From positions 1,612,001 through 1,676,000 of the forward strand of contig JAGUCH010000003.1 of the NCBI GenBank assembly GCA_019096065.1: a stretch of 64,000 bases of DNA, read 5' to 3'. Position 1 is the first letter of the stretch. Each line of letters opens with the position of its first letter. The DNA comes from Paracyclopina nana (taxonomy: Eukaryota; Arthropoda; Copepoda; Cyclopoida; Cyclopettidae). Below the pieces are notes generated by a model that saw only the letters and a program-made list of their open reading frames with translations, was not told the origin of the DNA and ran no database searches. The translations under genes were made by a program, and so were the position numbers. Positions 44,724 to 54,731 of the stretch are shown here, piece by piece.

Positions 44724-47287
44724 TATTGTTTACGAGCAGGTCGTGTCTTCCAACACTGTTCTCCCCTAAACTCAAGGTGCAATCCTTTACACAACGGGCA
44801 CAATGTGCCATCGTTTCTAATTGAGGTCAAATTCGTGTTTGGGTAATTTGTACACTGTGTAGCGTAATGCATTTGGTTGCAGAACAAGCACCCATTAGTC
44901 TGAAGAGGGTTTCCTTCAGGCAACTTAGATGTATCTATGTTAAAAGTTTTTCCCAACCTATTTATTTTCTCAGATGGTGATTCAGCTTTCATCATAGCTA
45001 CTTCAACAGCTTGCCTACTCAACTCAAAATTTGCTCGAGCCAACTCGCTTTGTAGCTCATTTATTATTTTAGCACTTCGTTGACTACGGCCAGAGGCTGC
45101 TGACATAGTGCTAGCACTGTCTAACACCTCTTCTTCAGTAGCTTCAACCATAGCAATTCTAGGTTTGGCACGCATATTGGGTACCATTGGCAGCCTCTCC
45201 TCTTTATGAGCCCTATCCAGGTCCCTTGGCACATAGGTACCTAGGTCACTGCCAATCAAGTTCATCATGATATTGTAGGCGTGCAAACTCCTAGCAGGTA
45301 TATTCGCTCTCAGCAGATAGTCATTGTATTTATTTACTAATGACTGGTAATTCTGAGGCCAATGACGTCCTAGGAGTGCAAAACCATCAGAGATGGCTTC
45401 AGAGACTGCATGAGCATCTCCGCCATCTCCAATGGTTGTGCTATGTATCTTCATTCGCAGTCGAAGAATTGCCTTCAGTGTGGCAGTGAAGCACTCAGTA
45501 GGCCTCCGGATCATCTCCTGAATGAGGAAATATGGATCCTCTTTACGCACAAACTGCGTGTAGTTAAAGATATCTTGCCATAGCAATTCCATACCATCTT
45601 TTCCTTCTCCAGCCATCCCCTTAAAATACTCACTAGTATTCTGGGATGAAGCCTCACACATGGCTGTTAACAAAGCTGCATGAGACCAATGCTGTCTGCC
45701 AGCCTCGTTTGCCATATAGTCCAGAAAATTTATTATATTCTCAGCAGTTAATGAGGAACTATGTAAATCAAACTTTTTAGTATATTTGTGCCTAATCTCC
45801 TTCATTGACTGTGAGCTTGCATACTTAACATGGCCATTCGTAGGTGCAGCGATGTAACCTCTCATGGTGGTCGGATCATAAATGCTCCTAGAAGTGTCAG
45901 CGGATACTCCAGCGGCCACACTTATTTCAGGGGTCTTCAAGTAGCCCTCTGCCAATATCTGCTTTTGGAGAGAAGTAAACTCGTCCCTCGTGCTAAGTAC
46001 ACTAAAGAGCTTCTGCATCTCAATCAATTTCTTTCCTGAGGATAAGTTAGGGTCAACCATCTGAAGGATTACTCGTCTGGCTGATTCCACATCCTTAATC
46101 TCATCAGTGTTAATTAACTTAATCCTCTCTGAAATTGGAGCAGACTCATCATAGATGACGTCAGTTTCCGGCACCATTCTTTCCTTCGTTGCAGCATCTA
46201 CTATGCTTAAGGTTCTTTCTAAATTCTTACTGAAAATAGACTCTACTTTTGCCCCAACCATGTGCTTAGCCGTGATTTGTGCAGAGGCAATAATTTTATT
46301 TGCCGTGCTCGCATCATGCATTTTCGTGTAGTAAGCTTTTACCGTGTTCAATTCCTGAATGTTCAAATGGCCTCCTGACAACATCTTTTGTACCATCCTA
46401 TGTACAACTTCCATTGGAGGAAGCGTGACAGAATTAGTCAAGTTGTGCAAATCACGAGGGTTCATTTTAGTCGAGGTTAAGACTGACTTATTTTGGCCAT
46501 TCAGGTCAACACCTGTAGTGAACTCATGATGGTTAGTCCCAGGTGGACTTGCTATCGAAGACATATCTGGAACAGCATTACTCATCTCATTGTTAGGAAA
46601 ATGTACACTCTGGCCTGCAGTTTTCTGTGGCTTCAGGTTAAGCGGCTCATTTAGGAAATAATCGATTTGTAGGCCATAAAGCCTCGCTACAATGGAAAAT
46701 CCATCTCCAAATGCCCGTATCTTTAGCCAATTCCTGGATATCAATGTCGCAACCATTTCATGTGTCCCTGACATTGCGTAAGTCATGGAGCTTCCATCAA
46801 CTTCTTGGATACGCTGCAGATCTTTCTTTTCCTCAATACGAGTTAGGAACTCATCCAGACCAAAACAAATGCATAATAAGGCACATGTCGTGCTTGTCAA
46901 TGAATTAGGGTCAAGTGCATCAATATATTTAACCACATTTACAACCTGGCCGACTGGATCTTTAAGAGGCATAGTCCTAATGATTGCTGTAATATGATCA
47001 TCCAACGGTCTAATTGGCTCCCTAGGAATGATTACTATTCGAGTCCTATCCCATACAGCTGCTATTTGTGCAGGGGTCACTGTGACAAACTCTAGTGCTT
47101 CAGGGTAGGCAACGTGTGGCAGAAAGCTTTGCAAGACAGTCCTGCTAGTCCCATTTGGGTTGCATTGGGATAGGTACCCTTGAAAAGTGTCCTCATTAAT
47201 CCCAAGATGGTGCAACAATCGATCCTTTACTTTCGTAACTTCCTCAGCCAGAGTAGGTCCAGTGATCCTAGAATCCTGATTAGCCAT
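44723..47287 (-). CDS. gag: gag-like protein with two zinc knuckles
   Basis: 854 codons starting MANQDSRITGPTLAEEVTKV. A long helical, capsid-type body includes EYFKGMAGEGKDGMELLWQD and DPYFLIQEMIRRPTECFTA. A coiled-coil-like stretch (NELQSELARANFELSRQAVE) comes next, then two Cys-His boxes near the C-terminus: CLFCNQMHYATQC and CPLCKGLHLEFRGEQC. The spacing C-x2-C-x3-H-x4-C resembles BEL/Pao knuckles more than the C-x2-C-x4-H-x4-C form usual in Ty3 elements and retroviruses. The frame is open and its stop overlaps the pol start. Confidence 0.82.
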   Translation of the reverse strand: MANQDSRITGPTLAEEVTKVKDRLLHHLGINEDTFQGYLSQCNPNGTSRTVLQSFLPHVAYPEALEFVTVTPAQIAAVWDRTRIVIIPREPIRPLDDHITAIIRTMPLKDPVGQVVNVVKYIDALDPNSLTSTTCALLCICFGLDEFLTRIEEKKDLQRIQEVDGSSMTYAMSGTHEMVATLISRNWLKIRAFGDGFSIVARLYGLQIDYFLNEPLNLKPQKTAGQSVHFPNNEMSNAVPDMSSIASPPGTNHHEFTTGVDLNGQNKSVLTSTKMNPRDLHNLTNSVTLPPMEVVHRMVQKMLSGGHLNIQELNTVKAYYTKMHDASTANKIIASAQITAKHMVGAKVESIFSKNLERTLSIVDAATKERMVPETDVIYDESAPISERIKLINTDEIKDVESARRVILQMVDPNLSSGKKLIEMQKLFSVLSTRDEFTSLQKQILAEGYLKTPEISVAAGVSADTSRSIYDPTTMRGYIAAPTNGHVKYASSQSMKEIRHKYTKKFDLHSSSLTAENIINFLDYMANEAGRQHWSHAALLTAMCEASSQNTSEYFKGMAGEGKDGMELLWQDIFNYTQFVRKEDPYFLIQEMIRRPTECFTATLKAILRLRMKIHSTTIGDGGDAHAVSEAISDGFALLGRHWPQNYQSLVNKYNDYLLRANIPARSLHAYNIMMNLIGSDLGTYVPRDLDRAHKEERLPMVPNMRAKPRIAMVEATEEEVLDSASTMSAASGRSQRSAKIINELQSELARANFELSRQAVEVAMMKAESPSEKINRLGKTFNIDTSKLPEGNPLQTNGCLFCNQMHYATQCTNYPNTNLTSIRNDGTLCPLCKGLHLEFRGEQCWKTRPARKQ

Positions 47288-48525
47288 TCTTATCTTGTAA
47301 AAAGCGTGACGGAGTCACACTGAGTATTTCTTATCTCTTAGAGGTGCAACGGAGTCACACGCAATATTCTGGTCTTAGTACACTACTGTGTGTACTAAAT
47401 TCGGTAATACCGAATTAAAAGCTATACGCTGTTCAAAGCACAGGGAAGCTTGTCCTAATTACTACGCCGCGTCAAGTGACACAGAGAAAAAGGTTGCAGT
47501 TGCTAAGCTCGTTTATTTATTTTTTGTCTAGGCTATGAGCGGCCAAGACAAAACACACACACAAACGCACGCACAAATACACACACTCACTTATTACAAT
47601 ATAAAAGATGGAGTAAAATTTGGCACTACTGGTGCCAACAGGTGTATGGATGGTAATTTCTTCTAAGTCTCTGAAACAAAGGTGCATCAACTTTTTACGC
47701 AAAAAAGGTATGCCACTTCGCCAACCAGTGTCGACTCAGTGAATGAAAAATAAAAGTTTGCCCACTCCTCCTCGAGTTGCGGGCCGGCCAACCTTCCCTG
47801 TGCCCTCGGCAACTTGTCCAAGGTTAGCCAGTTTTTTGGGCCCCAAACACGCATTTTCCTTTGTGGCTCCCACTCTGGCTCCACGCGTGGCCTATTTGGG
47901 GTTTGTTGACTCACAACGGAGTCATGGATTACATCATCTTCTTCCATCTGTGTGGCCAAACCCACGGACGAGACCCACTAGTGTCGCAACACTCTTGCGC
48001 TCACTCGCCCCATTATGGATAGGCAACAGAGGCTCAGGTCGCAACCTGCACCTTGGCTGGCTTTCCGGCTGCCATGGCACCCATACTCCAAGTTATGCCA
48101 TGCGGAGCCTGCACGCATGCATTCACCTCCGGGAAAGACAGTGTCATTGTTACTTTGTGTAGGCCCATCATCATAACAATGGTCCATGGAAGACATCATC
48201 AACGGGCTGGTGGTACGTCACGGCCTGTACCTTCTTGCACTCCCCGCGCGCCAGTTCCAACCCGCCAACGGCATCAATGCGCAATTTGGGTCTAAGGGAA
48301 TCTAAAGCCTACGCACCACATAGGCCCAAATGCCATCGGAGTGACCCCCATCGGCTCGTCAGCCTTCGGGATTTTGCTTTTGTACTGTAGTAGACACACC
48401 CTGATCGCAATCAGCGTGCGGCCCAACCTGCACCGCAGAGCAGGAATCTTGATCCACACCAAGACATTTTCCGGGACTTCGTAGTATTTTGGTTATCAAA
48501 CCTTTAGTAGAGAGAGTGGCCTTCA
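47288..48525 (-). other. untranslated leader of the LTR element
   Basis: About 1.2 kb between the primer-binding site and gag. Includes a CA-rich run near 47548–47592 and two similar CGGAGTCACAC stretches near 47313 and 47351. Packaging and dimerisation signals would be expected here; none can be named from sequence alone. Short open frames in this stretch have no recognised match. Confidence 0.5.
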
Positions 48526-48543
48526 ATCCCTCCGGGGCCTCCA
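48526..48543 (-). promoter_or_regulatory. primer-binding site, tRNA-Thr-like
   Basis: Three bases inside the 5' LTR, the - strand reads TGGAGGCCCCGGAGGGAT. The first 11 bases and the last 6 match the complement of the 3' end of animal tRNA-Thr (CGU) as I recall it, with two mismatches between. TGG at this place is the hallmark of a tRNA CCA-end primer. Confidence 0.55.
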
Positions 48544-48546
48544 AAA

Positions 48547-49464
48547 TGGTGTGCGACGGTCACACCCTCTGAAGCCTAGGATGGTTAGCATCGGCTTCAT
48601 GGTCACGGTACCGTTCGCAGCCTCCGGGTGCTGGCCGGATGTCTACCCGCCTTGGACCCAAAGCCGCAGCCTCGGTGCTCCAACTCCGGCGAGATACATC
48701 ACATGGCAAGCTTCAGTGCTGTAGACCTGTGATTGGGCCTCCTACCCACGTCCTCAACGGCCTCAACAGCCTCAGACGAGGATGCATAACTGCCCAGGAA
48801 ACCTCTATACAAGTTATGGTCGAACAAAGTCAAACAAGGTTGTCTTATTCACTCAGCTTTTAACACCACACAAATTAATGGCAGCAAATACAAAGAAATA
48901 AGTACTGCAGTAAATATTCTTGTGGCCATCTTCTTCATGCCTCAGCACACTTTGGAGAACTTTGGTGGGACAATAGCAGGGCAGAGCTCACTCAATGGGC
49001 CATGTGCACTTGGTCCATGTCTTGTTTCTCTGAAGTCCCCCGTCGAACTCCCCGACTCTTCTCCTTCTTCTCCACTCGTTGCATTGCAGAAAGTTCCATC
49101 AGCTTCCATCTGCTTCTCTCCGTTCTTATGCAGCTGCAGGTCCTCTTCTATGAAGCAGCTAGCAACTCCTCCACACAATGGCTAGCGACTTCTCCACTCA
49201 AGGTCAGGTGAATCGCATAGGTAGCAGCAGCAGCAGCAGCAATAATAAGAGAGTTGGAGGAGATGAAAAAGGGTGTTTGGAGTGGTTTTGAGTAAGGAGG
49301 TTTTGTGATTTTGAGGTAGTGATGTAGCGGTGAATGGGCAACCTTCCGGACTTCTGGTGGCTCCACGGGTTCCACGGTTTCCACAGGTTCCACTGGAGGG
49401 GTCCAATCAAGTCCTATTCTGGTCGTAACGTGCACCAGAGACATGATGTACTTATTGCCCATCA
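48547..49464 (-). repeat. 5' LTR (918 bp)
   Basis: Same length and apparently the same sequence as 26401–27318. Lies upstream of gag in the element's sense. Confidence 0.95.
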
Positions 49465-49468
49465 CTAG
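49465..49468. repeat. target-site duplication CTAG, right
   Basis: Second copy of the four-base duplication; the interrupted 160-bp monomer continues directly as TTTCAGTTAG. Confidence 0.9.
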
Positions 49469-50799
49469 TTTCAGTTAGTTTTTGCACTAGGAGACTAGTC
49501 TGGTCAAAACTAGGTGAAGCAAAGGCTTAATTTTGGCCTTTGTCAAAAAATGCAATTTCACTTTGGCAATTTTTCACGTTACGCGAGTTCCGCTCCTAGC
49601 TCAAAAAAGTTGCCAAAAATATGCTAATTTCAGTTAGTTTTGGCACAGGGAGACTAGTCCTGTCAAAACTAGATGAAACAAAGACCAAAATTTGGCCTTT
49701 GTCAAAAAATGCTATTTCACTCTAGCAATTTTTCACGTTACGCGAGTTCCGCTCCTAGCTCAAAAAAGTTGCCAGAAAATATGCTAGTTTCAGTTAGTTT
49801 TTGCACTAGGAGACTAGTCTGGTCAAAACTAGGTGAAGCAAAGGCTTAATTTTGGCCTTTGACAAAAAATGCAATTTTGCTCCAGTAATTATTCACGTTA
49901 CGCGAGTTTCGCTCTCAGTTCAAAAAAGTCGCCAAAAAATATGCTAGTTTCAGTTAGTTTTTGCGCTAGGAGACTAGTCTGGTCAAAACTAGGAGAAGCA
50001 AAGGCTTAATTTTGGCCTTTGTTAAAAAATGCAATTTTGCACCAGTAATTACTCACGTTACGCGAGTTTCGCTCCCAGTTCAAAAAAGTTGCCAAAAAAT
50101 ATGCTAGTTTCAGTTAGTTTTTGCACTAGGAGACTAGTCTGGTCAAAACTAGGAGAAGCAAAGGCTTAATTTTGGCCTTTGTCAAAAAATGCAATTTTGC
50201 TCCAATAGTTATTCACGTTACGCGAGTTTCGCTCCCAGTTCAAAAAAGTCGCCAAAAAATATGCTAGTTTCAGTTAGTTTTTGCACTAGGAGACTAGTCT
50301 GGTCAAAACTAGGAGAAGCAAAGGCTTAATTTTGGCCTTTGTCAAAAAATGCAATTTTGCTCCAGTAATTATTCACGTTACGCGAGTTTCCCTCCCAGTT
50401 CAAAAAAGTCGCCAAAAAATATGCTAGTTTCAGTTAGTTTTTGCACTAGGAGACTAGTCTGGTCAAAACTAGGTGAAGCAAAGGCTTAATTTTGGCCTTT
50501 GTCAAAAAATGCAATTTCACTTTGGCATTTTTTCACGTTACGCGAGTTCCGCTCCTAGCTCAAAAAAGTTGCCAAAAATATGCTAATTTCAGTTAGTTTT
50601 GGCACAGGGAGACTAGTCCTGTCAAAACTAGGTGAAACAAAGACAAAGTTTGGCCTTTGTCAAAAAGTGCAATTTTGCTCATGCAATTATTCACGTTACG
50701 CGAATTCCGCTCCTAGCTCAAAAAAGTTGCCAAAAAAAAATGCTAGTTTCTGTTAGCATTTTGCACTAGGAGACTAGTCATGTGAAAACTAGGTGAAAA
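49469..50799 (+). repeat. 160-bp tandem array, right part
   Basis: Units begin at regular 160-base steps (for example the TTGCACTAGG box at 49801, 50121, 50281 and 50441). Same monomer as 25500–26400. The last unit fades into the 169-bp repeat near 50800. Confidence 0.9.
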
Positions 50800-53456
50800 A
50801 AAAGCAAAACTTGCGCATCGCAGTATACTTCTGCTTAACTGCAGGGGAAAACGCGAAATTATTGACCTAGTCAAATTTGAGTCAAAATGTCAGTTGCAGC
50901 TGTTACTTTGAGGCAAGTTGACCCTAAATGTGAGGCAAAGTAAAATATTTGACTCATTTTGAATTCGCAAGAGCGAAAACTTGCGCATTGCAGTAAACTG
51001 CTACTAAGCAGCAAAGAAGACACGTAATTCTTGCCCTAGTCTTTGAGTCAAAATGTCAGTTGCAGCTGTTACTTTGAGGCAAGTTGACCCTAAATGTGAG
51101 GCAAAGTAAAATATTTGACTCATTTTGAATTCGCAAAAGCGAAAACTTGCGCACCGTGGTATGCTTCTGCTAAACTGCAAGGAAAACGCGAAATTCTTGC
51201 CCTAGTCAAATTTGAGTCAAAATGTCAGTTGCAGCTGTTACTTTGAGGCAAGTTGACCCTAAATGTGAGGCAAAGTAAAATATTTGACTCATTTTGAATT
51301 CGCATTCGCGAAAGCGAAAACTTGCGCACCGTGGTATACTTCTGCTAAACTGCAAGGAAAACGCAAAATTCTTGACCTAGTCAAATTTGAGTCAAAATGT
51401 CAGTTGCAGCTGTTACTTTGAGGCAAGTTGACCCTAAATGTGAGGCAAAGTAAAATATTTGACTCATTTTGAATTCGCAAAAGCGAAAACTTGCGCACCG
51501 TGGTACACTTCTGCTAAACTGCAAAGAAGACACATAATTCTTGCCCTAGTCAAATTTGAGTCAAAATGTCAGTTGCAGTTGTTACTTTGAGGCAAGTTGA
51601 CCCTAAATGTGAGGCAAAGTAAAATATTTGACTCATTTTGAATTCGCAAAAGCGAAAACTTGCGCACCGTGGTATACTGCTACTAAGCTGCAAAGAAAAC
51701 ACGAAATTCTTGACCTAGTCAAATTTGAGTCAAAATGTCAGTTGCAGCTGTTACATTGAGGCAAGTTGACCCTAAATGTGAGGCAAAGTAAAATATTTGA
51801 CTCATTTTGAATTCGCAAAAGCGAAAACTTGCGCACCGTGGTATACTGCTACTAAGCTGCAAAGAAAACACGAAATTCTTGACCTAGTCAAATTTGAGTC
51901 AAAATGTCAGTTGCAGCTGTTACATTGAGGCAAGTTGACCCTAAATGTGAGGCAAAGTAAAATATTTGACTCATTTTGAATTCGCAAAAGCGAAAACTTG
52001 CGCACCGTGGTATACTGCTACTAAGCTGCAAAGAAAACACGAAATTCTTGACCTAGTCAAATTTGAGTCAAAATGTCAGTTGCAGCTGTTACAATGAGGC
52101 AAGTTGACCCTAAATGTGAGGCAAAGTAAAATATTTGACTCATTTTGAATTCGCAAAAGCGAAAACTTGCGCACCGTGGTATACTGCTACTAAGCTGCAA
52201 AAAACGAAATTCTTGACCTAGTCAAATTTGAGTCAAAATGTCAGTTGCAGTTGTTACTTTGAGGCAAGTTGACCCTAAATGTGAGGCAAAGTAAAATATT
52301 TGACTCATTTTGAATTCGCAAACGCGAAAACTTGCGCACCGTGGTATACTTCTGCTAAACTGCAAGGAAAACGCAAAATTCTTGACCTAGTCAAATTTGA
52401 GTCAAAATGTCAGTTGCAGCTGTTACTTTGAGGCAAGTTGACCCTAAATGTGAGGCAAAGTAAAATATTTGACTCATTTTGAATTCGCAAAAGCGAAAAC
52501 TTGCGCACCGTGGTATACTGCTACTAAGCTGCAAAGAAAACACGAAATTCTTGACCTAGTCAAATTTGAGTCAAAATGTCAGTTGCAGCTGTTACATTGA
52601 GGCAAGTTGACCCTAAATGTGAGGCAAAGTAAAATATTTGACTCATTTTGAATTCGCAAAAGCGAAAACTTGCGCACCGTGGTATACTGCTACTAAGCTG
52701 CAAAGAAAACACGAAATTCTTGACCTAGTCAAATTTGAGTCAAAATGTCAGTTGCAGCTGTTACAATGAGGCAAGTTGACCCTAAATGTGAGGCAAAGTA
52801 AAATATTTGACTCATTTTGAATTCGCAAAAGCGAAAACTTGCGCAGCGTGGTATACTGCTACTAAGCTGCAAAAAACGAAATTCTTGACCTAGTCAAATT
52901 TGAGTCAAAATGTCAGTTGCAGTTGTTACTTTGAGGCAAGTTGACCCTAAATGTGAGGCAAAGTAAAATATTTGACTCATTTTGAATTCGCAAAAGCGAA
53001 AACTTGCGCACCGTGGTATACTTCTGCTAAACTGCAAGGAAAACGCAAAATTCTTGACCTAGTCAAATTTGAGTCAAAATGTCAGTTGCAGCTGTTACTT
53101 TGAGGCAAGTTGACCCTAAATGTGAGGCAAAGTAAAATATTTGACTCATTTTGAATTCGCAAAAGCGAAAACTTGCGCACCGTGGTATACTGCTACTAAG
53201 CTGCAAAGAAAACACGAAATTCTTGACCTAGTCAAATTTGAGTCAAAATGTCAGTTGCAGCTGTTACATTGAGGCAAGTTGACCCTAAATGTGAGGCAAA
53301 GTAAAATATTTGAGTCATTTTGAATTCGAAAAAGCGAAAACTTGCGCACCGTGGTATACTGCTACTAAGCTGCAAAAAACGAAATTCTTGACCTAGTCTT
53401 TGAGTCAAAATGTCAAAATGTAAGCTGTTACTTTTGACTCAATTTGAATTCGCAAG
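50800..53456 (+). repeat. 169-bp tandem array
   Basis: About 15 units; GCGCACCGTGGTATACTGC recurs at 169-base steps (for example 51663, 51832 and 52001). Each unit has AAATTTGAGTCAAAATGTCAG, GAGGCAAGTTGACCC and TGACTCATTTTGAATTCGC. Unit subtypes (ACACGAAATT versus ACGCAAAATT, TTACATTG versus TTACTTTG) recur in the same order, so blocks of several units were copied together. No counterpart exists on the left side of the outer element. Confidence 0.92.
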
Positions 53457-54545
53457 AGGATGGCAAAAGGAAAGACCAAGTTTTTTTGTTGCTACAGGTC
53501 CCTCGCGCGCGCGCGCCCGGAAAGCTTTGGTCGGCGCTGGGTGCGCACACCGGCCCGGCTCGCTTCCAGCGGGTCTGGGTGAGCACAGTGAGGACGCGAA
53601 AGGAAAGACCAAGTTTTTTTGTTGCTAGAGCTCCCTCGCGCGCGCCCGGGAAGCTTTTGCTTGCGTAGGGTGAGCACGCCGGCCCGGCTCGCTTCCAGCG
53701 GGTCTGGGTGAGCACAGTGAGGACGCGAAAGGAAAGACCAAGTTTTTTTGTTGCTGCAGGTCCCTCGCGCGCGCGCGCCCGGGAAGCTTTGGTCGGCGTT
53801 GGGTGCGCACGCCGGCCCGGCTCGCTTCCAGCGGGTCTGGGTGAGCACAGTGAGGACGCGAAAGGAAAGACCAAGTTTTTTTTTTCGCTAGAGCGCCGGG
53901 CGCGCGCTCGCGCGGGAAGCTTTTGCTTGCGTAGGGTGAGCACGCCGGCCCGGCTCGCTTCCAGCGGGTCTGGGTGAGCACAGTGAGGACGCGAAAGGAA
54001 AGACTAAGTTTTTTGTTGCTGCAGGTCCGGGCGCGCGCGCGTGCCCGGGAAGCTTTGGTCGGCGTTGGGTGCGCACGCCGGCCCGGCTCGCTTCCAGCGG
54101 GTCTGGGTGAGCACAGTGAGGACGCGAAAGGAAAGACCAAGTTTTTTTTTCGCTAGAGCGCCGGGCGCGCGCTCGCGCGGGAAGCTTTTGCTTGCGTAGG
54201 GTGAGCACGCCGGCCCGGCTCGCTTCCAGCGGGTCTGGGTGAGCACAGTGAGGACGCGAAAGGAAAGACTAAGTTTTTTTGTTGCTGCAGGTCCCTCGCG
54301 CGCACGCGCCCGGGAAGCTTTGGTCAGCGTTGGGTGCGCACGCCGGCCCGGCTCGCTTCCAGCGGGTCTGGGTGAGCACAGTGAGGACGCGAAAGGAAAG
54401 ACCAAGTTTTTTTTTCGCCAGAGCGCCGGGCGCGCGCTCGCGCGGGAAGCTTTTGCTTGCGTAGGGTGAGCACGCCGGCCCGGGTCGCTTCCAGCGGGTC
54501 TGGGTGAGCACAGTGAGGACGCAAAAGGAAAGACAAAGGTTTTTT
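53457..54545 (-). repeat. GC-rich ~132-bp tandem array, right copy, inverted
   Basis: The same unit as 24446–25445 but in opposite orientation, about eight units. Two unit types alternate (CGCTAGAGCGCCGGGCGCGC and TGCTGCAGGTCC types), showing higher-order structure. Together with the left array it forms the long inverted ends of the outer element. Confidence 0.9.
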
Positions 54546-54723
54546 TCAATTGTGGGCGGGCCCATTTTGGGGATTCTGTGTTTTGTGCAGTCATGATGCT
54601 AATTGGATGCGGGCGTGCTTATTTCGGGAATTCTGTGTTCTGTGCTTGATTCGTTTGTGATGCTCAATGGATGCGGGCGTGCCTATTTCGGGGATTCTGT
54701 GCGCTGGATATCTGGCCACTGCC
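54546..54723 (-). repeat. right terminal segment of the outer element
   Basis: Three inverted copies of the ~70-base subrepeat (ATGCGGGCGTGCCTATTTCG, GGGATTCTGTG) and the end GGCCACTGCC next to TATTAATA. Confidence 0.72.
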
Positions 54724-54731
54724 TATTAATA

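Larger units (their letters stand above)
26401..49464 (-). mobile_element. giant LTR retroelement, Ty3/gypsy-like, envelope-bearing (fossil)
   Basis: 23,064 bp between CTAG duplications, with 918-bp LTRs of TG…CA form. In the element's sense (- strand) the order is 5' LTR, primer-binding site, gag, pol, a 690-codon ORF, a region of small genes on the opposite strand, a 458-codon ORF, an envelope-like ORF and the 3' LTR. The reverse transcriptase has Ty3/gypsy character (YVDD, LGHLIS, PTTKKQLQKFIG). The size is far above the usual 5–10 kb for the group. The two LTRs appear identical, so insertion was very recent. The element is broken: the integrase region has about three to four breaks, and one small accessory gene may have another, while the other large frames look open. 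Confidence 0.92.
24266..54731. mobile_element. satellite-filled element with inverted ends, containing a nested LTR element
   Basis: The left end TATTAATAGGCAGTGGCC (from 24266) is matched inverted at the right end (to 54731), and similarity continues for over 1 kb in inverted orientation. TATTAATA is its own reverse complement. The target duplication could therefore be TA, TTAA or all 8 bp, and the superfamily (Tc1/mariner-, piggyBac- or hAT-like size classes) cannot be settled. The body is tandem repeats: a GC-rich ~132-bp unit at both ends, a 160-bp unit, and a 169-bp unit on the right only. Without the nested retroelement it is about 7.4 kb. No transposase frame was found, so it is judged non-autonomous. 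Confidence 0.72.

Noticed and set aside
50800-53456. CRISPR-like array of regular repeats
   Set aside because: Units are 169 bases, continuous and without unique spacers; the setting is a eukaryotic satellite.
24266-54731. Polinton/Maverick or other virus-like DNA element
   Set aside because: No DNA polymerase B, packaging ATPase or capsid gene was seen. The integrase-like region belongs to the LTR element together with gag and reverse transcriptase.
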